Shown: positions 1 to 11,233, numbered from the stretch's first letter. The stretch: DNA of 64,000 nt from Hofstenia miamia (GCA_004352715.1 SCFE01000010.1:202718-266717), one strand, 5' to 3'. Notes: generated by a model not told the origin, from the sequence alone. A program made the numbers and translations.

Positions 1-448
1 ATCTCTCGTTCGTATTTCAACATGTACATGCACTTATAAGATCTAACACTGTGATGATACCATGCCGTTGGCTAGCACGAATATCTGGCAATTACAGATT
101 ATTTAATAGTTAGCTGAGAGATAACAATGAAAATGAGAAGTAGGTTGCTTTTTTTTAATTGAGATAGAAATTAAACAAGTGAGACAGATAGGGTAGCACC
201 AGTCAATAGGTTAAGCACTTTACTTCTGGACGTTCCGCTTCGGCTGGAAGCCACAGGAATTGGTCATCTTGGTTGTTACCTAAATTAGTTCTGTCAATTG
301 GATGAATTACCAATGTTACATCTACATGTTATAAGTTCTAAGTTAATCCCTGCTCTGGAATCGTGGCTGTTCTGTAAACGCTATACAAACCTTTTGTGGA
401 GTCAATCAAGTTTCTAGTTAAGTTTTCCTACCAGCCACTGATTCTACA
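1..448 (+). mobile_element. 3' part of a Ty3/gypsy LTR
   Basis: This stretch is similar along its whole length to the 3' half of the LTRs at 50718-51645 and 61061-61987. It shares the GTGATGATACCATGCC block near 50-67, the GCTTCGGCTGGAAGCCA block near 237-253 and the terminal TTCTACA at 442-448. It is clearly more diverged than those two LTRs are from each other. No primer-binding site follows the TTCTACA end, so it is either a solo LTR or the 3' LTR of an element lying to the left of the window. The 5' part of the LTR is cut off by the window edge. Confidence 0.85.
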
Positions 449-590
449 ATATTACATAAATAATTGTCAAATATCATTGAAATTCTATATAAAAGAAATT
501 CATGTTTTTGGAATTATATTTTATGGCTAATTTTCTTCAGTAAAAGTCATAATTAATAAGTATTTTCAAACAAAAATATTTTGTTTTATT

Positions 591-1015
591 TTACATGACA
601 TTGGAAATACCACATTAATTTAGTTTACATTTTATATTTTGCACACTTGCTTTTTATTAAAATACATGTACACAACATTGGAAATACCACATTAATTTAG
701 TTTAAATTTTTTATTTTTGCAAACTTGTTTTTTTATTAAAATACATGTACACAACATTGAAAATACCACATTAATTTAGTTTACATGTTTTATTTTACAT
801 ACTTGCTTTTTGTTAATGTATGTTTATTTGCTTATTTATGTGGCTTAATTTAGTTTAAATACTTGTTTTTTATTAACATACATGACATTGGAAATACCAC
901 ATTATTTTAGTTTACATTTTTTATTTTACACACTTGTTATTTTTATTAACATACATGACATGACATTTGAAATACCACATTAATTTAGGATACATGTTTT
1001 ATTTTACATACTTCT
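591..1015. repeat. Tandem repeat, about 76-bp unit, AT-rich
   Basis: About five imperfect copies of a unit containing ACATTGGAAATACCACATTA followed by a T-rich run begin near 597, 674, 752, 883 and 958. The array lies between the LTR fragment and the Polinton genes. Polinton termini often carry tandem arrays, so this may be the left terminal region of that element, but I found no inverted copy at the right side. Positions 449-590 and 1016-1534 are AT-rich and show no gene. Confidence 0.75.
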
Positions 1016-1534
1016 TTTATTTGGTAAATTTTAATAACAAATGTTTGAATCAGAGACAGAATAATACTTGTTAAAAGCATAATGACTTATTTTGGTAATA
1101 AAGCAAAATAATTTTTCAGAAAAAACCAAAAACTAGTTTATGCAAAAACTCACAATTTCTAATATGTAATAAATGTATGTGGTAAAACCCACATACGTGT
1201 CTAAGATGTAAAAACCAAATGTATCCAATCATAAAGATTGTTTTCTATCAAACATGAAATCACTTTACAATTATTACAACTAAATAAAACACTTTCAAAT
1301 CATATAAAACAATAATTTTTCACAAGTTGGGAAACAATCTCAATTATTACATGTTTTTCCTAATTTATACAATTATGTAAATAAAAGATGCTACAAAACT
1401 AAAATGTTAATAATGTAAAATGATTTATCAATCACCATCTCTGCAACAAATGAAGTAAATATTTTCAATACGTTTTTTCTTAACACTTTTTCAATTCTAA
1501 ATATTTTTTGATCAGTTTTTTGCAATTGTTCTTC

Positions 1535-2340
1535 TTAAAATGATCCTTTTATTTCCTCATCAGCTAAATCCTTCAATTTGTATGTTATAGGGTCTGTTAA
1601 TTTTATTTTATCAATAACAAATATTTCCTCTGTCCAGTTTGGTGTATAACCTTTATCAAAAATCTTCCTTTTAAGTTTACTTATTCTATCTTTATCAGCT
1701 ACTTTAAATTTAGGGTTACCACCATTGTTCCCTGATAGCTTCATGCCTAAACTTTCCTTATGGCACTAATTGCTGTAAACTTCATCTGCATTTTTCTTTT
1801 TTGATCCATCAATTGGAGTCATTTTTATAGAACTATGTTTTGTATTATTGTATTCATTTAAAATTTCAGTAGGTATATCTAAATATTGTGTATGATTTTG
1901 CTTTTTGAATTCTTTCCACTTTTTGTTTTTAATTGTCCTATTAAATCTTTCACCAATTGAATTCTTCTCAATGTTTTCTGTTGAGTACACCTTTATATTA
2001 TATTTGTCACATAGTTCTTGAACATTATTATTATAAAACTCTTTTCCTTTATCAACCCATAGAAATTTTGGAATTCTAGTAAGATCTGTTTGTAATGCAT
2101 TTCTAACAGTAGATCCAGTCTTATCTTTTAAAGGAATAATCTATCCATACTTTGAAAATGCATCTATAATCATCAGTAAATATATATAATCCTTATTCCA
2201 ACTGCTAAATTTTTGCAGATCAACTAACTCCTCACACCAAATTTCATCTCTATGTGTAACAATTACATTCTTCTCCTAAATTTTTTCTAATAGGCTTGTG
2301 AAGTTCATTAGCTATAGTTTCCTGTGGCAGAAATCCTTCT
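1535..2340 (-). pseudogene. Polinton/Maverick integrase, decayed
   Basis: This is a retrovirus-type DDE integrase that would insert the transposon into the host genome. Read on the minus strand it shows a region like the first catalytic Asp (ELVDLQ, about 2225-2245), a second Asp in WVDKGKEF (about 2050), and the Glu in GERFNRTIK (about 1950). The NNTKHSSIKMTP block follows near 1840. A basic C-terminal domain (1535-1720, PKFKV...DRISKLKRK...GYTPNWTEEIF) resembles the SH3/chromo-like tail of Polinton integrases. In-frame stops at 2141-2143 (after KYG) and 1766-1768 (after VYSN) break it. It is divergent from the plus-strand genes and lies downstream of a PLA2-like module on the same strand. 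Identification is firm; it cannot make a full product as it stands. Confidence 0.88.
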
Positions 2341-2344
2341 CTTT

Positions 2345-2880
2345 TCAATTCAAGTTTTTTTTACTGCCCAGACCCAAACCTAGCATTTGTTTTGCACCAA
2401 TAACATTTGAAACTAGTAACTTTTAAAATCTTTCATGAAAATTCTTAGGTTTAACATTTCTTAAATTATCTAACATTTGTTTATCACAGTTTCTTTTTCT
2501 CTGAGGTTTAATTCCATTAACCTTAGTTGAGCCAAGCTCACCCTTTTTGTGTTAACATAACATATATTATGTTCTCTAGAGACTGCATCAATTTGATTAT
2601 ATGGTTTTACATTATTTTTCAATTGTTTCTGTAAAGGATTATATGGGCTAGTATATTTATGATTTGGAAGTGTGAGACCTCCTTTTGGTTTTGGAAGGTA
2701 GCCAATTGCTTTATGAATATCAAGAGCTCCCCCAATTTTACTTCTTACAAATTGTGCCTTTTTACTTCCACAATTGCCATAAATTTATTTCAGCTATTTC
2801 TTCCATTTTTTGTTGAAATTAATTGTCCTGAACCTGGGATAGAACCTGTTAGTTTCTTTTCTTTAACACAGTAAGTTAAA
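2345..2880 (-). pseudogene. Parvovirus-type phospholipase A2-like module
   Basis: An open minus-strand stretch at about 2555-2800 carries GGLTLPNHKYTSPYNPLQKQ and then DAVSREHNICY. This is the order seen in parvovirus-type secreted PLA2 domains: a glycine/proline-rich calcium loop (LPxxxYxGPxNPL) followed by an Asp-Ala...His-Asp-x-x-Tyr helix. Such domains occur in Polintons and adintoviruses, where they are thought to help particles cross membranes. In this copy the residue after the catalytic-type His is Asn instead of the usual Asp. A frameshift near 2480 separates it from a continuing segment (CDKQMLDNL, then MLGLGLGSKK) that runs towards the integrase through ELHKPIRKN. PLA2 and integrase may thus have been one reading frame, which is inference. 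Confidence 0.65.
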
Positions 2881-2941
2881 TTCATAGTCATCTATAAAAG
2901 AAAAAAGAAAAAAATTTGCTTAAGAAGAATTAGAACTTCTC

Positions 2942-2971
2942 TGTGGTAAAATTTATTTCACTCCTTATATA
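2942..2971 (+). promoter_or_regulatory. Polinton promoter-like cassette before the ATPase
   Basis: A degenerate form of the palindrome (TGGTAAAATTTATTTCAC) is followed by TCC and TTATATA, which directly abuts the ATG at 2972. Immediately upstream, at about 2925-2942, is a short inverted repeat with AGAA and TTCT arms. The same order of elements recurs before other genes of this transposon. Confidence 0.6.
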
Positions 2972-3652
2972 ATGAAGATTACTAATTATGATACTCCTAA
3001 AGTGAAAAATGACAAATCTCCTGTAGATTTCTAATCAGAAGACTTTAGAATGTGTATAAGTGGAAAGTCAGGATGTGGAAAAACTAATTTATTAATGGAT
3101 ATGATTTTAAGACCTCTTGTATATTATAATAAGTTATATATTTATGCTCCAAATTTTCATCAAGAAAAAACAAAAAATCTAATTAAGATAATGAAAAGCA
3201 TATCAAAACAAGTAGGTTATAATGTTTTGGAAATATTACCAAAAGAATTTCTAAAAAACACTAATGAGTACAGAACCAATGCTTTAACCACAAGTAGAAA
3301 AACAGTTATCTTTGATGACTTGTAAATGCTCCAGAAAAGACAGAATAAAATTGCAAATCATTTCACTGATGGTTGTCATCATAACATATCAGCAATATAT
3401 ATTTCACAATCTTATTACAATGTTCCAAAGAAAATAAGGACAAATTGTACACACATGGTGTCATACACTCCTGTTGATAATCATGACAAAAATGCAATTG
3501 CTAAGGATAATTCTTTTAATCCAGACCTATTTGAAAGTTTATCTAATTATGACTTTCTTTTTGTAAATAAGGAAAAAAAGACAGTACACACATTTTTAAT
3601 GAAACTTTGTAATATACACACAAAGAAAAGTGTCCTCTATTTTAAAAGTTAA
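2972..3652 (+). pseudogene. Polinton FtsK/A32-type genome-packaging ATPase, two in-frame stops
   Basis: This P-loop ATPase is expected to drive the element's DNA into capsids. The Walker A motif GKSGCGKT lies at about residues 31-38 counted from the ATG at 2972, and the Walker B motif TVIFDDL is at 3305-3322. Downstream, ISQSYY near 3405 fits the sensor region of the family. The frame is interrupted by TAA at 3032-3034, before Walker A, and TAA at 3323-3325, right after Walker B. Otherwise it reads through in one frame to 3652. About 227 codons is normal for Polinton ATPases. The start is chosen because TATATA abuts this ATG as it does at other genes of the element. Confidence 0.88.
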
Positions 3653-3719
3653 GAGACAAAAAGTTCTGTATTTAAAATGATATTGGTCAAAAATTATTTT
3701 CTAAAGTAATTATATAATA

Positions 3720-4571
3720 ATGGATTACAACAAATATAGAAAACTAGTAAATCTTGAAGATGAAGTCAGTAAGCAAAAATATAAATTCTACAACAATAAC
3801 ATGACAACTTTTACCAACAAAATGAAGTTCAGTACAACTTACAAGAAACTTACAAACCTATTACAAAAAATATTTCAGATCAAACAAATGTCATTAAAGA
3901 AAATCTAAGGGATCAAACAAATGAATTACCTGAAATCTGGCTACAAGATTACTGGAATCCATACAGTCTACAACAGTTAGAAGATGAAAGTACTCTTGGA
4001 GATGAGAGTTCTTTTGGAAAAACAGAAACAAAGGCTCCACGAATTGAAACCAATTTTGATATAGATGTTCTAAATATATATAGCTTACTTTTACCAAATG
4101 AACTTAAAACAATCAATGACTCTGAGAGAGAAGGAATAATTAAACAAATAGTTACAATTATAAGGAATAATGGCCTAATAAAGACAAGTTTAGCCAAAGG
4201 AAATAAAATATTTGAAAAAATGATAAGTTGCAACTTATAATTAGAAAATTTGCAGAAAAAAAAATTTAACAAATGATGAGAAAGCACATTATGATGAAAT
4301 TATTAATGAATATAATGAAGTTGATGATAATCATAGTGAAAATAATGCATATTATAATAACTTAGTAAGAGATGGGAAAGAATTGAAAAAATACAGAAAA
4401 TTTATTGATTTTGTTAGGAAAAATACTCAATTGGTTGACTCTTATGAATCTATGGATGGAAATATTCAAGGAAAAGGACTTAGGGGTAGAGGTACCCTAC
4501 CTGCAATTAAAAAAAAATTGACAATGCTGTCAGTCCATCTTTTTCAACATTTTTTCGAAATATATATTTGA
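3720..4571 (+). pseudogene. Conserved Polinton protein of unknown role, frameshifted
   Basis: The first open part (3720-3908) begins MDYNKYRKLVNLEDEV and is rich in Lys, Asn and Gln. A frameshift near 3895 moves the reading to a frame with NELPEIWLQDYWNPY and a Glu-rich helix region up to about 4238. A second shift near 4250 leads to NDEKAHYDEIINEYNEV and KKYRKFIDFVRKNTQ, ending with the glycine-rich IQGKGLRGRG at about 4466-4495. A protein with this start and position after the ATPase is recurrent in Polintons; its function is not established. After about 4510 the similarity to Polinton sequence stops, where unrelated DNA begins. Confidence 0.6.
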
Positions 4572-6500
4572 ATAAGTGATTTGTGTTTTCTCTGTAAGTG
4601 TAATTCTTGAATCTCAGCCATTACAAGTGTGACACAAAATCTAAATTTTCGACCTATTTCATTTTTTCTATTCTTCTAATTTAAAAAGATTAGCATTAAT
4701 CAGTTTGCAAATGGACATGAACCTATCCATTCCATTCCATTTCCAGATTGTGAAATGGAAATATAATGGAAATTTGTGGAAATAAAAATTCAAAAAGCAG
4801 ACATTCTCAACACCATAGAAAATGTTAAACACACCCTAAATGTGCTTAACAAAATATAAACGTTTTAAGAACAGTAAAAATTGGTATATAGGAACCAAAA
4901 TACATTTACGGTTAAGTCATACAGAGTGTTGAACACTTTCTCCAAAATAGGAAGAGACTTGTATAAACTACCAGGATAGTCAGTCTTAAAAAGGTATATT
5001 TGTGCAATCTCTGCATGAACAAGAGAATTCAAAAGAACACATGACGAATACAAGTCAAAATTTTGTTAATGTAAACCATATTGACTGAATATTTGCTTCA
5101 GCACACTGTTACAACTAAAGCAGTTCTAGCTTCAATGCCTAAGTTAGTGTACTTAGAGGGAATTGGCCATAAGCCTTTGGACGTATCTAGCAGTTGGATT
5201 TAAGCCTTTAGCAGCATCCAGCTGTTAGCCGTGATTTTTCGCCGTAGTCAACGTTTTTTACTACTACTAAGTGCAATGCAAAGATTCAAGCATGCTCATA
5301 CTTTGAACAATTAAAGAAAATCGTGAAAATGTCTAACTTTTAAAAACAACAATACAAATATATAACATGGAAACAAATTGTTCTTCATAATGTTAAGACA
5401 ATTTGCACGTCCAAATAACTAAAATTTTGTTAACTGGACTGAGCTGCTTTTTTATCGGTAATAGTATTTCCTCATCTAATAAACAGGTTTTCACATCCAT
5501 TTTGTGTTGCAGGGGCAGCATGACAATGTCTGATAATGAATGCAAATTGGGAAAAAAATGTGGCCTTTCGTATTAACTAATACTCTTGTATATGCATTAA
5601 TGCATTAATAATCAAAAAGACATTACTAGTACTTTCAGAAATGAATTTTAGCTGGTATTTTGGTCGTAAAACAAAGTCTGTGACCATAGCCAACGGTTGG
5701 ACGCGGCTACAGCCTGCTAACGGACCAGAACACTAGGATATGTATGGATATATAGTCCCATTTGTGACATCTAATATCAAATAGTAATTTTGTTATGACC
5801 AATATATCGGTGCATCTTCTTACAGTGTAGCAACAACTCAATAATTTACAGAATGTTAGTGATACGTTACAGTTTACTACATGAGTTTTGCAATATATTG
5901 TGGCCATACATAGATGACTTTAATTTATTTATCTTATTCTCTAAAAGTGTACTTTTATTGTGAACAATTCTGGAAATTTGAAATATCCTTGGTTGAGGTA
6001 AGGTTCAACAGTATTCCAAAATTCTATTATTTATGCATTAGCAGCTCCAACAAATAGTAACTTTATTTCAACTCATAGTCAGCTTAGTGAGTTATGAAGG
6101 CCCAATGTCCCAAAAGTTTATGTGACGTGGCTAGTACATGACTAGGGCAAAATCCAATTAAACTAAGTGGGACTAGGACCAGCGAAATACTTGTACTGCA
6201 GAACCATAATCACTAGTTCTAAGAGTTATGGAAAGTACTGGAAATTTATGGAAAATTAAGGAAATGCTTTTGAAATAGTTGTGGAAATGGAATAGAAATA
6301 GAAAACAATTTCACTTCCATTTGCAAGCCTGGCTTAAATGAAGTTTAATTAGTTTTTTAGAGGAATTCGTTTAGTAGGGCTAAATAATTCTATTTAACTT
6401 TTTTTCTAAACAGCTTTCAATTAAGAAAGTTTACATATAAATTCTATATTACTAATCTGTCTTTCTAGTTCTAGCCTTGAGAATATCATTAACGTTTATA

Positions 6501-6983
6501 TAGCACGTCTAACTGATTTTTATCTGATGACATAGAAGAATCAACAAGTTGCAATACAACCCAAGGTTTTAATTTCCCAATCATTACCTAGTCAATCTCA
6601 ATTTTCTATCCTGTTTCAGGAACGTATGCAGAATTTTCGAATAGGGGAAATCTCTGTTGTGATCATATAAGTGACCAAAATCACAATTAAGCCGATGAAA
6701 TTTATCAAAATATTCAAAAATAAACCTTTCTAAAGTATTTAAATTTTTTTTGCCGAAAATGGTTTAATTTAAACAATCCAAATCGATTTTGAAGCTCCCT
6801 TCTGTACACCACTTCTATGTTTTATTAATCTCATCTTTGCATTGCTTTGTATTTGACATGATTTATTTTGCTTTCAACTACCATTTTAATATACCACTAA
6901 AAATTGGTCAAAAATAAATTCAGCCTAGTGAAAGTCAGAATAGAAAATACATATTTCCACTTTCCTGGTGAAGCATTTGCATT
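6501..6983. repeat. Tandem duplication, copy 1 of 2 (483 bp)
   Basis: This copy starts TAGCACGTCTAACTG and ends TGAAGCATTTGCATT. Copy 2 follows directly with only scattered substitutions. The high similarity over the whole unit indicates a fairly recent duplication. Confidence 0.93.
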
Positions 6984-7465
6984 TAGCAGGTCTAACTGAT
7001 TTTTATCTGATGACATAGAAGAATCAACAAGTTGCAATACAACCCAAGGTTTTAATTTCCCAATCATTACCTAGTCAATCTCAATTTTCTATCCTGTTTC
7101 AGGGACGTATGCAGAATTTTCTAATAGGGGAAATCTCTGTTGTGATCATATAAGTGACCAAAATCACAGTTAAGCCCACGAAATTTATCAAAATATTCAA
7201 AAATAAACCTTTCTAAATTATTTTAATTTTTTTGCCGAAAATGGTTTAATTTAACCAATCAAAATCGATTTTGAAGCTCCCTTCTGTACACCACTTCTAT
7301 GTTTTATTAATCTCATCTTTGTATTACTTTGTATTTGACATGAATTATTTTGCTTTCAACTACCATTTTAATATACCACTAAAAATTGGTCAAAAATAAA
7401 TTCAGCCTAGTGAAAGTCAGAATAGAAAATACATATTTCCACTTTCCTGGTGAAGCATTTGCATT
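6984..7465. repeat. Tandem duplication, copy 2 of 2 (482 bp)
   Basis: This copy starts TAGCAGGTCTAACTG and ends TGAAGCATTTGCATT. It differs from copy 1 by scattered changes, for example CGTATGCAGAATTTTCTAAT against CGTATGCAGAATTTTCGAAT. No coding potential was seen in either copy. Confidence 0.93.
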
Positions 7466-8387
7466 CATGTGGCTGTTGTTTCCAGCAAATGATCTCGTAG
7501 TAAGCTCAGAATGATAAAGAATTGGTTGAAAACAATGATGAGTGATGATTGACTAGAAAACCTTTTGCTCTTATATTGCGAAATATATTTGAAAGTACAT
7601 TTGAAAATGGGTAGTGTAATATAAACTTATCATTACAATTGAAGAAACAGTCATTGGGTTTTTATATGTGGAGTTGAAGTTTTCACATCATATTAATTTG
7701 TCAACTAAGTTTTGCTTATGTACATAGACTTTTAGCAGAAACATTTTTACCATTGAATTAGGGTAGGGGGACATTTAATGATTTTAATTTTACATGATAA
7801 ATTTCAATAAGATTGCGTGAGATATGCTTTTGTTTTGAAGCATAAATTGTTTTGTAACGAATATAGAATGTAATTTTAGACTACATGCAAGATATTTTTA
7901 TCATTTTGTCATCATTAGGAAATTTGTAATTAGGATAGTAAAAAAACAAAGGCAAACATTTGCATGATCAAGAGATGGTAAAAATGCTCTGGCATTGATT
8001 TTTTCCAGGGCAATTAATCGTAGTGTTTGACTGACAGCATTATTTGATTTTTCCCATGTTTGCTAATCAATTTCAAGGTACATTTTTTTGACCAACTTGC
8101 GTTTGTAACAAAGGTAACCAGAGGGAACCTACCTTATGAAAGTTGAATTTCAAATATAGCTGAGTGTTTTAATATACACCAGTCACCAAACATTTATGTC
8201 TTATATATTATTTTGAATATTTTGTTAATTATTATATTGGTATCAAGAATGCACTATACTATAGTAGGCTTAAAGAAATAAACTGAGATGAATCTAGTTG
8301 TCACTATTGAAGGGGCAGCAATTTTGCTAATGCACCCCCTCATATATTTTTTCTCGCTGGGCCCCTGCTCTTAAAGTTTATGACAGC

Positions 8388-8835
8388 ATGTTTGGACTTA
8401 CATTTATAGATATGGATAAATTATATAGAGAATATATTTTGGAAGCTAACTATATAGATCAAAAAGGCATGCCCTATGAAAAACCAATTATTTCTGATCA
8501 ATCTTTCATAGATCTTTTAACAAAGAGATATAATAAAAAACAAGATAAATATACTGAAAATTCTAAGAGAGTATTTAGGAATCTTGTAAAGCTTGCTGGA
8601 GTTACAGGTAATCACAAGAATCAAAAAGTTAAAAAGATAATTAAGGGTCAAAGTGTTTTCTACTACAATGATCCTTCACAATAGTGAGTCATTTAGAATT
8701 ACTTATTCTTCTTCTAAGAATGCTGGAAATGATAGTGCTCAAATTTATAATGAAGTTGTTCAATTAATTGATGAACTAGTAAGATTGAAAGCTATTTCTA
8801 AAGAAGATGTTAAGAAGTTTTACAATAAATTATAA
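8388..8835 (+). pseudogene. Conserved Polinton protein, C-terminal part, frameshifted
   Basis: The first ORF (8388-8684) starts with MFGLTF and contains DQSFIDLLTKRYN and QSVFYYNDPS. The reading then continues in another frame (to 8835) with NAGNDSAQIYNEVVQLIDEL and ISKEDVKKFYNKL. A recurrent Polinton/adintovirus protein has the same plan: an FG-x-TF block, a Leu-rich helix, a Tyr-Asp-Asp-Pro-like segment and a C-terminal Glu/Leu helix. Its N-terminal part appears to be missing upstream, where the 3.8-kb insertion ends. The role is unknown; it is probably virion-associated by context only. Confidence 0.55.
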
Positions 8836-8849
8836 AATTAATTTTATTA

Positions 8850-8891
8850 AGGAGAACTTTGTTGTGAAATTAATTTCTTTTTCCTTATATA
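8850..8891 (+). promoter_or_regulatory. Promoter-like cassette before the penton-like gene
   Basis: AAGGAGAAC at about 8849-8858 is followed by GTGAAATTAATTTC (8864-8877) and TTATATA (8885-8891). The ATG at 8898 lies 6 nt further on. Only the last two bases of the 16-bp palindrome differ from the exact copies at 9954, 12306 and 12391. Confidence 0.65.
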
Positions 8892-8897
8892 GTAGTT

Positions 8898-9657
8898 ATG
8901 ACTGAAATTGCTCTATTTCTAAACTCAAATTATGAAAATGCTATAGGTAAAACTTCTGATTTCACAGTAAAATTTGTAAATCCCATATGATTACACACAC
9001 AACCACATTACATTTGTTTAGATCAAATAAATAAGTCATACTCTTGGTAAAACATTTCTGAGGAGCATAAGAACAAAAAAATTGAATATTCCTATGATGA
9101 GGCTATTAATTGGACAAAAGTTACATTTCCTGATGGTATTTATCAATACAAAGATATATCAGCATATTTAAATAATGAAATTGTTGCAAATGGCCATTGA
9201 TCAAATGAAACTACAGATAAACCTGTTGAAATTATTTTTAATGAGAATATGTATAAGGTATTGGTTTCATTAGAGCCTAAAATGTGTTTAAAATTTGATA
9301 AAGAATTTGGTGATCTGGAGGTTTTAAGTTCTTAAATAAAAACCATCCAATGCTCTTAAAAAAGACTACAATTTCAGATCATGTTCCTAAAAATACAAAA
9401 GGAATTGACAACATTATAATTCATTGTTCTCTGATAAGTGATAGCATTTACAATGGAAACTCAAGTGACATTGTATTTACTTTTCCTACAAATGATTTGG
9501 TATCAAGTAATCCATTTACAAAATAACCTTTGCACAAACTTTTTAACAAAATCAACACAAATGAAATAAGAGAAATAAGATTTACATTAATGATAGCTAA
9601 GATCAAATTATTAATATAAATGACAATCATGTTCATTTAGTATTTTTAATAAAATAA
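8898..9657 (+). pseudogene. Polinton penton-like minor capsid protein, decayed
   Basis: This gene would encode the single-jelly-roll vertex protein of the particle. It starts ATGACTGAA just after a TATATA. The translation shows DFTVKFVNP, then FPDGIYQYKDISAYLN near 9130-9180, a hydrophobic strand (VLVSLEPKM), HVPKNTKGIDNIIIHCSL near 9380-9425, and DIVFTFPTNDLVSSNPF near 9470-9520. These blocks match the known minor capsid family of Polintons in order and spacing. Several in-frame stops (for example near 8982, 9051 and 9198) and a frameshift near 9325 break it. At about 250 codons its length is normal for the family. Confidence 0.8.
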
Positions 9658-9716
9658 GGTTATTCTTAATAAAATATAATTCCTTTTAAAATTGCAAAAA
9701 AAGAAAGTCTTTTTTC

Positions 9717-9722
9717 TATATA
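9717..9722 (+). promoter_or_regulatory. TATATA before the small ORF at 9726
   Basis: TATATA lies 3 nt upstream of the ATG at 9726, after a T-rich run. The GTGAAATTAATTTCAC palindrome is not recognisable here, so only half of the cassette is present. Confidence 0.4.
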
Positions 9723-9725
9723 GAC

Positions 9726-9923
9726 ATGACTAAATCAAAGAAAACTTATGAAAACTATTTAAGGGTTAATTTAAATAAACCACAGGTAACAAACAATAAT
9801 GAAACACCAAAAGTAACTAATAAACCTATTGAGTTCAGCACGGAAAGACCAAATGAACAAAAGGGAATTGAGACACAAATATTATTGAAAAAGTTTTACA
9901 AAAACTGGTTCCAGGGAGTTTGA
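9726..9923 (+). CDS. Small Polinton ORF, unknown
   Basis: This 65-codon hydrophilic ORF is rich in Lys, Asn and Thr (it begins MTKSKKTYENYLRVN). It lies between the minor and major capsid genes and starts with ATGAC directly after TATATA, like its neighbours. I do not recognise a family. It may be the remnant of a longer gene, because the downstream cassette at 9954 begins only 30 nt after its stop. Confidence 0.45.
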   Translation: MTKSKKTYENYLRVNLNKPQVTNNNETPKVTNKPIEFSTERPNEQKGIETQILLKKFYKNWFQGV

Positions 9924-9953
9924 CAATATAAGAACAAGATCTTAAAAACTATT

Positions 9954-10027
9954 GTGAAATTAATTTCACTCTTTATTAAGGAATAGGAACCTTCCCACAA
10001 AAAATGAATTTCTTTTTTCTTTATATA
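9954..10027 (+). promoter_or_regulatory. Promoter-like cassette before the major capsid gene
   Basis: The exact 16-bp palindrome GTGAAATTAATTTCAC is at 9954-9969. A partial repeat of the cassette, ATGAATTTCTTTTTTCTTTA, follows and leads into TATATA at 10022-10027. The expected start codon 6 nt downstream now reads ATA (10034-10036). Confidence 0.65.
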
Positions 10028-10033
10028 ATAGAA

Positions 10034-11195
10034 ATAACTGACTTCAGAAATCCAACAATTTTAAAAAAAAATACATTAGTTTTATCCCCAGAATCCAATT
10101 ATAATTCCTGCTGCAGGTAATATTCAAAATATAAACAATTACAAGTTTACAGTTGATAATTCTATAGATATAATACCTTATGATTGGTACAATGCTTATA
10201 TGGATGTGAAATTTAAAATAGTTAAGCTTGATATTACAGGATTTGTTGTAGCAGATAATGTAACAATTAGTGGTAATGTTTATTAACTTTTTAACAGAGT
10301 ATTTGTGGAATATAATAATACTTGCACATTTACACAACATTATTGAATATTCAGAATCTTATTTGAACAATGCACAAAATGAATTCTTCTACAATGACAG
10401 TGATCATAAAATAGAACTTCTAAAAGATGGAAATGAAGTTAATGTAATTTTTTATCTGTGTAAAGTTGATTTTTTTCAGAGAGCTAAGACATAGTATCCT
10501 ACCTGCTCTCAAGATTCAAATAAATCTTGAATTAGCAAAAATGACAATGTAATAGTTAATCTAGGTGGAAATGGAAAACTAGTTGTCACATAATTGCAAC
10601 TCTTTGTCCCACAATTAGCATTCAATCCTAGAGGAAGTAAGATGTATTTGAATAGCTTTATAAATAATAAATGGGTGTATATATGAAACATATTAGAGGA
10701 ATCTAATTCTATAAATCAACAATCAGGCATATTTAGAATAAGTAATTCAATACAAAAACCTAAATATGTTTTAATCTATACCATCACTGAAGATAAAATT
10801 AATGATCAAAGAAAGAATGAACTTGACTTTGATACCTTCAATTCTACTAAAATTTCTTCATGTCAGTTAGAATTAGGAAATAATAATTTCTATCCACAAG
10901 TGGAGATTCATCCAACTAGTGAGTTTCCAAGACTTTATACAGAATTTGTTAGATATAATGATGGTGTCAGTTACTTTTCAACAGATACATTTATTAAACC
11001 TTCTGATTTTATGGAGAAAAATGGAAAATTGTATTTGATTTATCTAAATAAAAAGATACAACTTGAAATGCTATCAATGAAATTGGATTTAGATATACTT
11101 TACAAGGTGCTCTTGCAGATCCCTTTAAATTCTGTGCATTGATTATGTATGAACAAGATATATCTGTAAATACACTGCAAACCAAACTACTTTAA
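10034..11195 (+). pseudogene. Polinton major capsid protein (double jelly-roll), decayed
   Basis: This is the structural shell protein. The reading starts at ATAACTGAC (10034), where the family start would be ATG and where neighbouring genes have ATGAC. Recognisable blocks are IDIIPYDWYNAYMDVKFKI near 10160-10220, IIEYSESYLNNAQNEFF near 10342-10395, KIQINLELAK near 10515-10545, FRISNSIQKPKYVLIY near 10730-10780, ELDFDTF near 10820-10840 and NNFYPQVEI near 10880-10910. The C-terminus (GALADPFKF, then MYEQDIS) runs in a second frame to TAA at 11193-11195. Several in-frame stops (for example 10591 and 10684) and at least three frameshifts make it a pseudogene. The order of blocks matches Polinton major capsid proteins. 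Confidence 0.78.
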
Positions 11196-11233
11196 CATTT
11201 TAACTTTGTTAAAAGCCAGTAAATTATTTTCTT

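Larger units (their letters stand above)
4572..8380. other. 3.8-kb non-Polinton insertion, no gene seen
   Basis: Polinton coding similarity ends near 4510 and resumes near 8388. The DNA between has only short random ORFs. It holds G-rich GGAAAT-type repeats near 4735-4790 and 6220-6320, the tandem duplication at 6501-7465, and a right end near 8310-8367 (GGGCCCCTG preceded by a G/C-rich stretch) that resembles a hAT-type terminus. No matching left end or target duplication could be identified, so the insertion may be composite. The interval lies where Polintons often carry other genes, including polymerase, but no polymerase motif was found. Confidence 0.55.

Noticed and set aside
3949-4287. 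112-codon minus-strand ORF
   Set aside because: It is antisense to the Polinton protein at 3720-4571, whose plus-strand reading is supported by family resemblance and gene order.
4521-8384. AATGCTGTCA near 4522 and TGACAGCAT near 8376 as terminal inverted repeats of the inserted DNA
   Set aside because: Only 9 bp match, the same word also occurs near 8030, and no target duplication is present, so it is probably chance.
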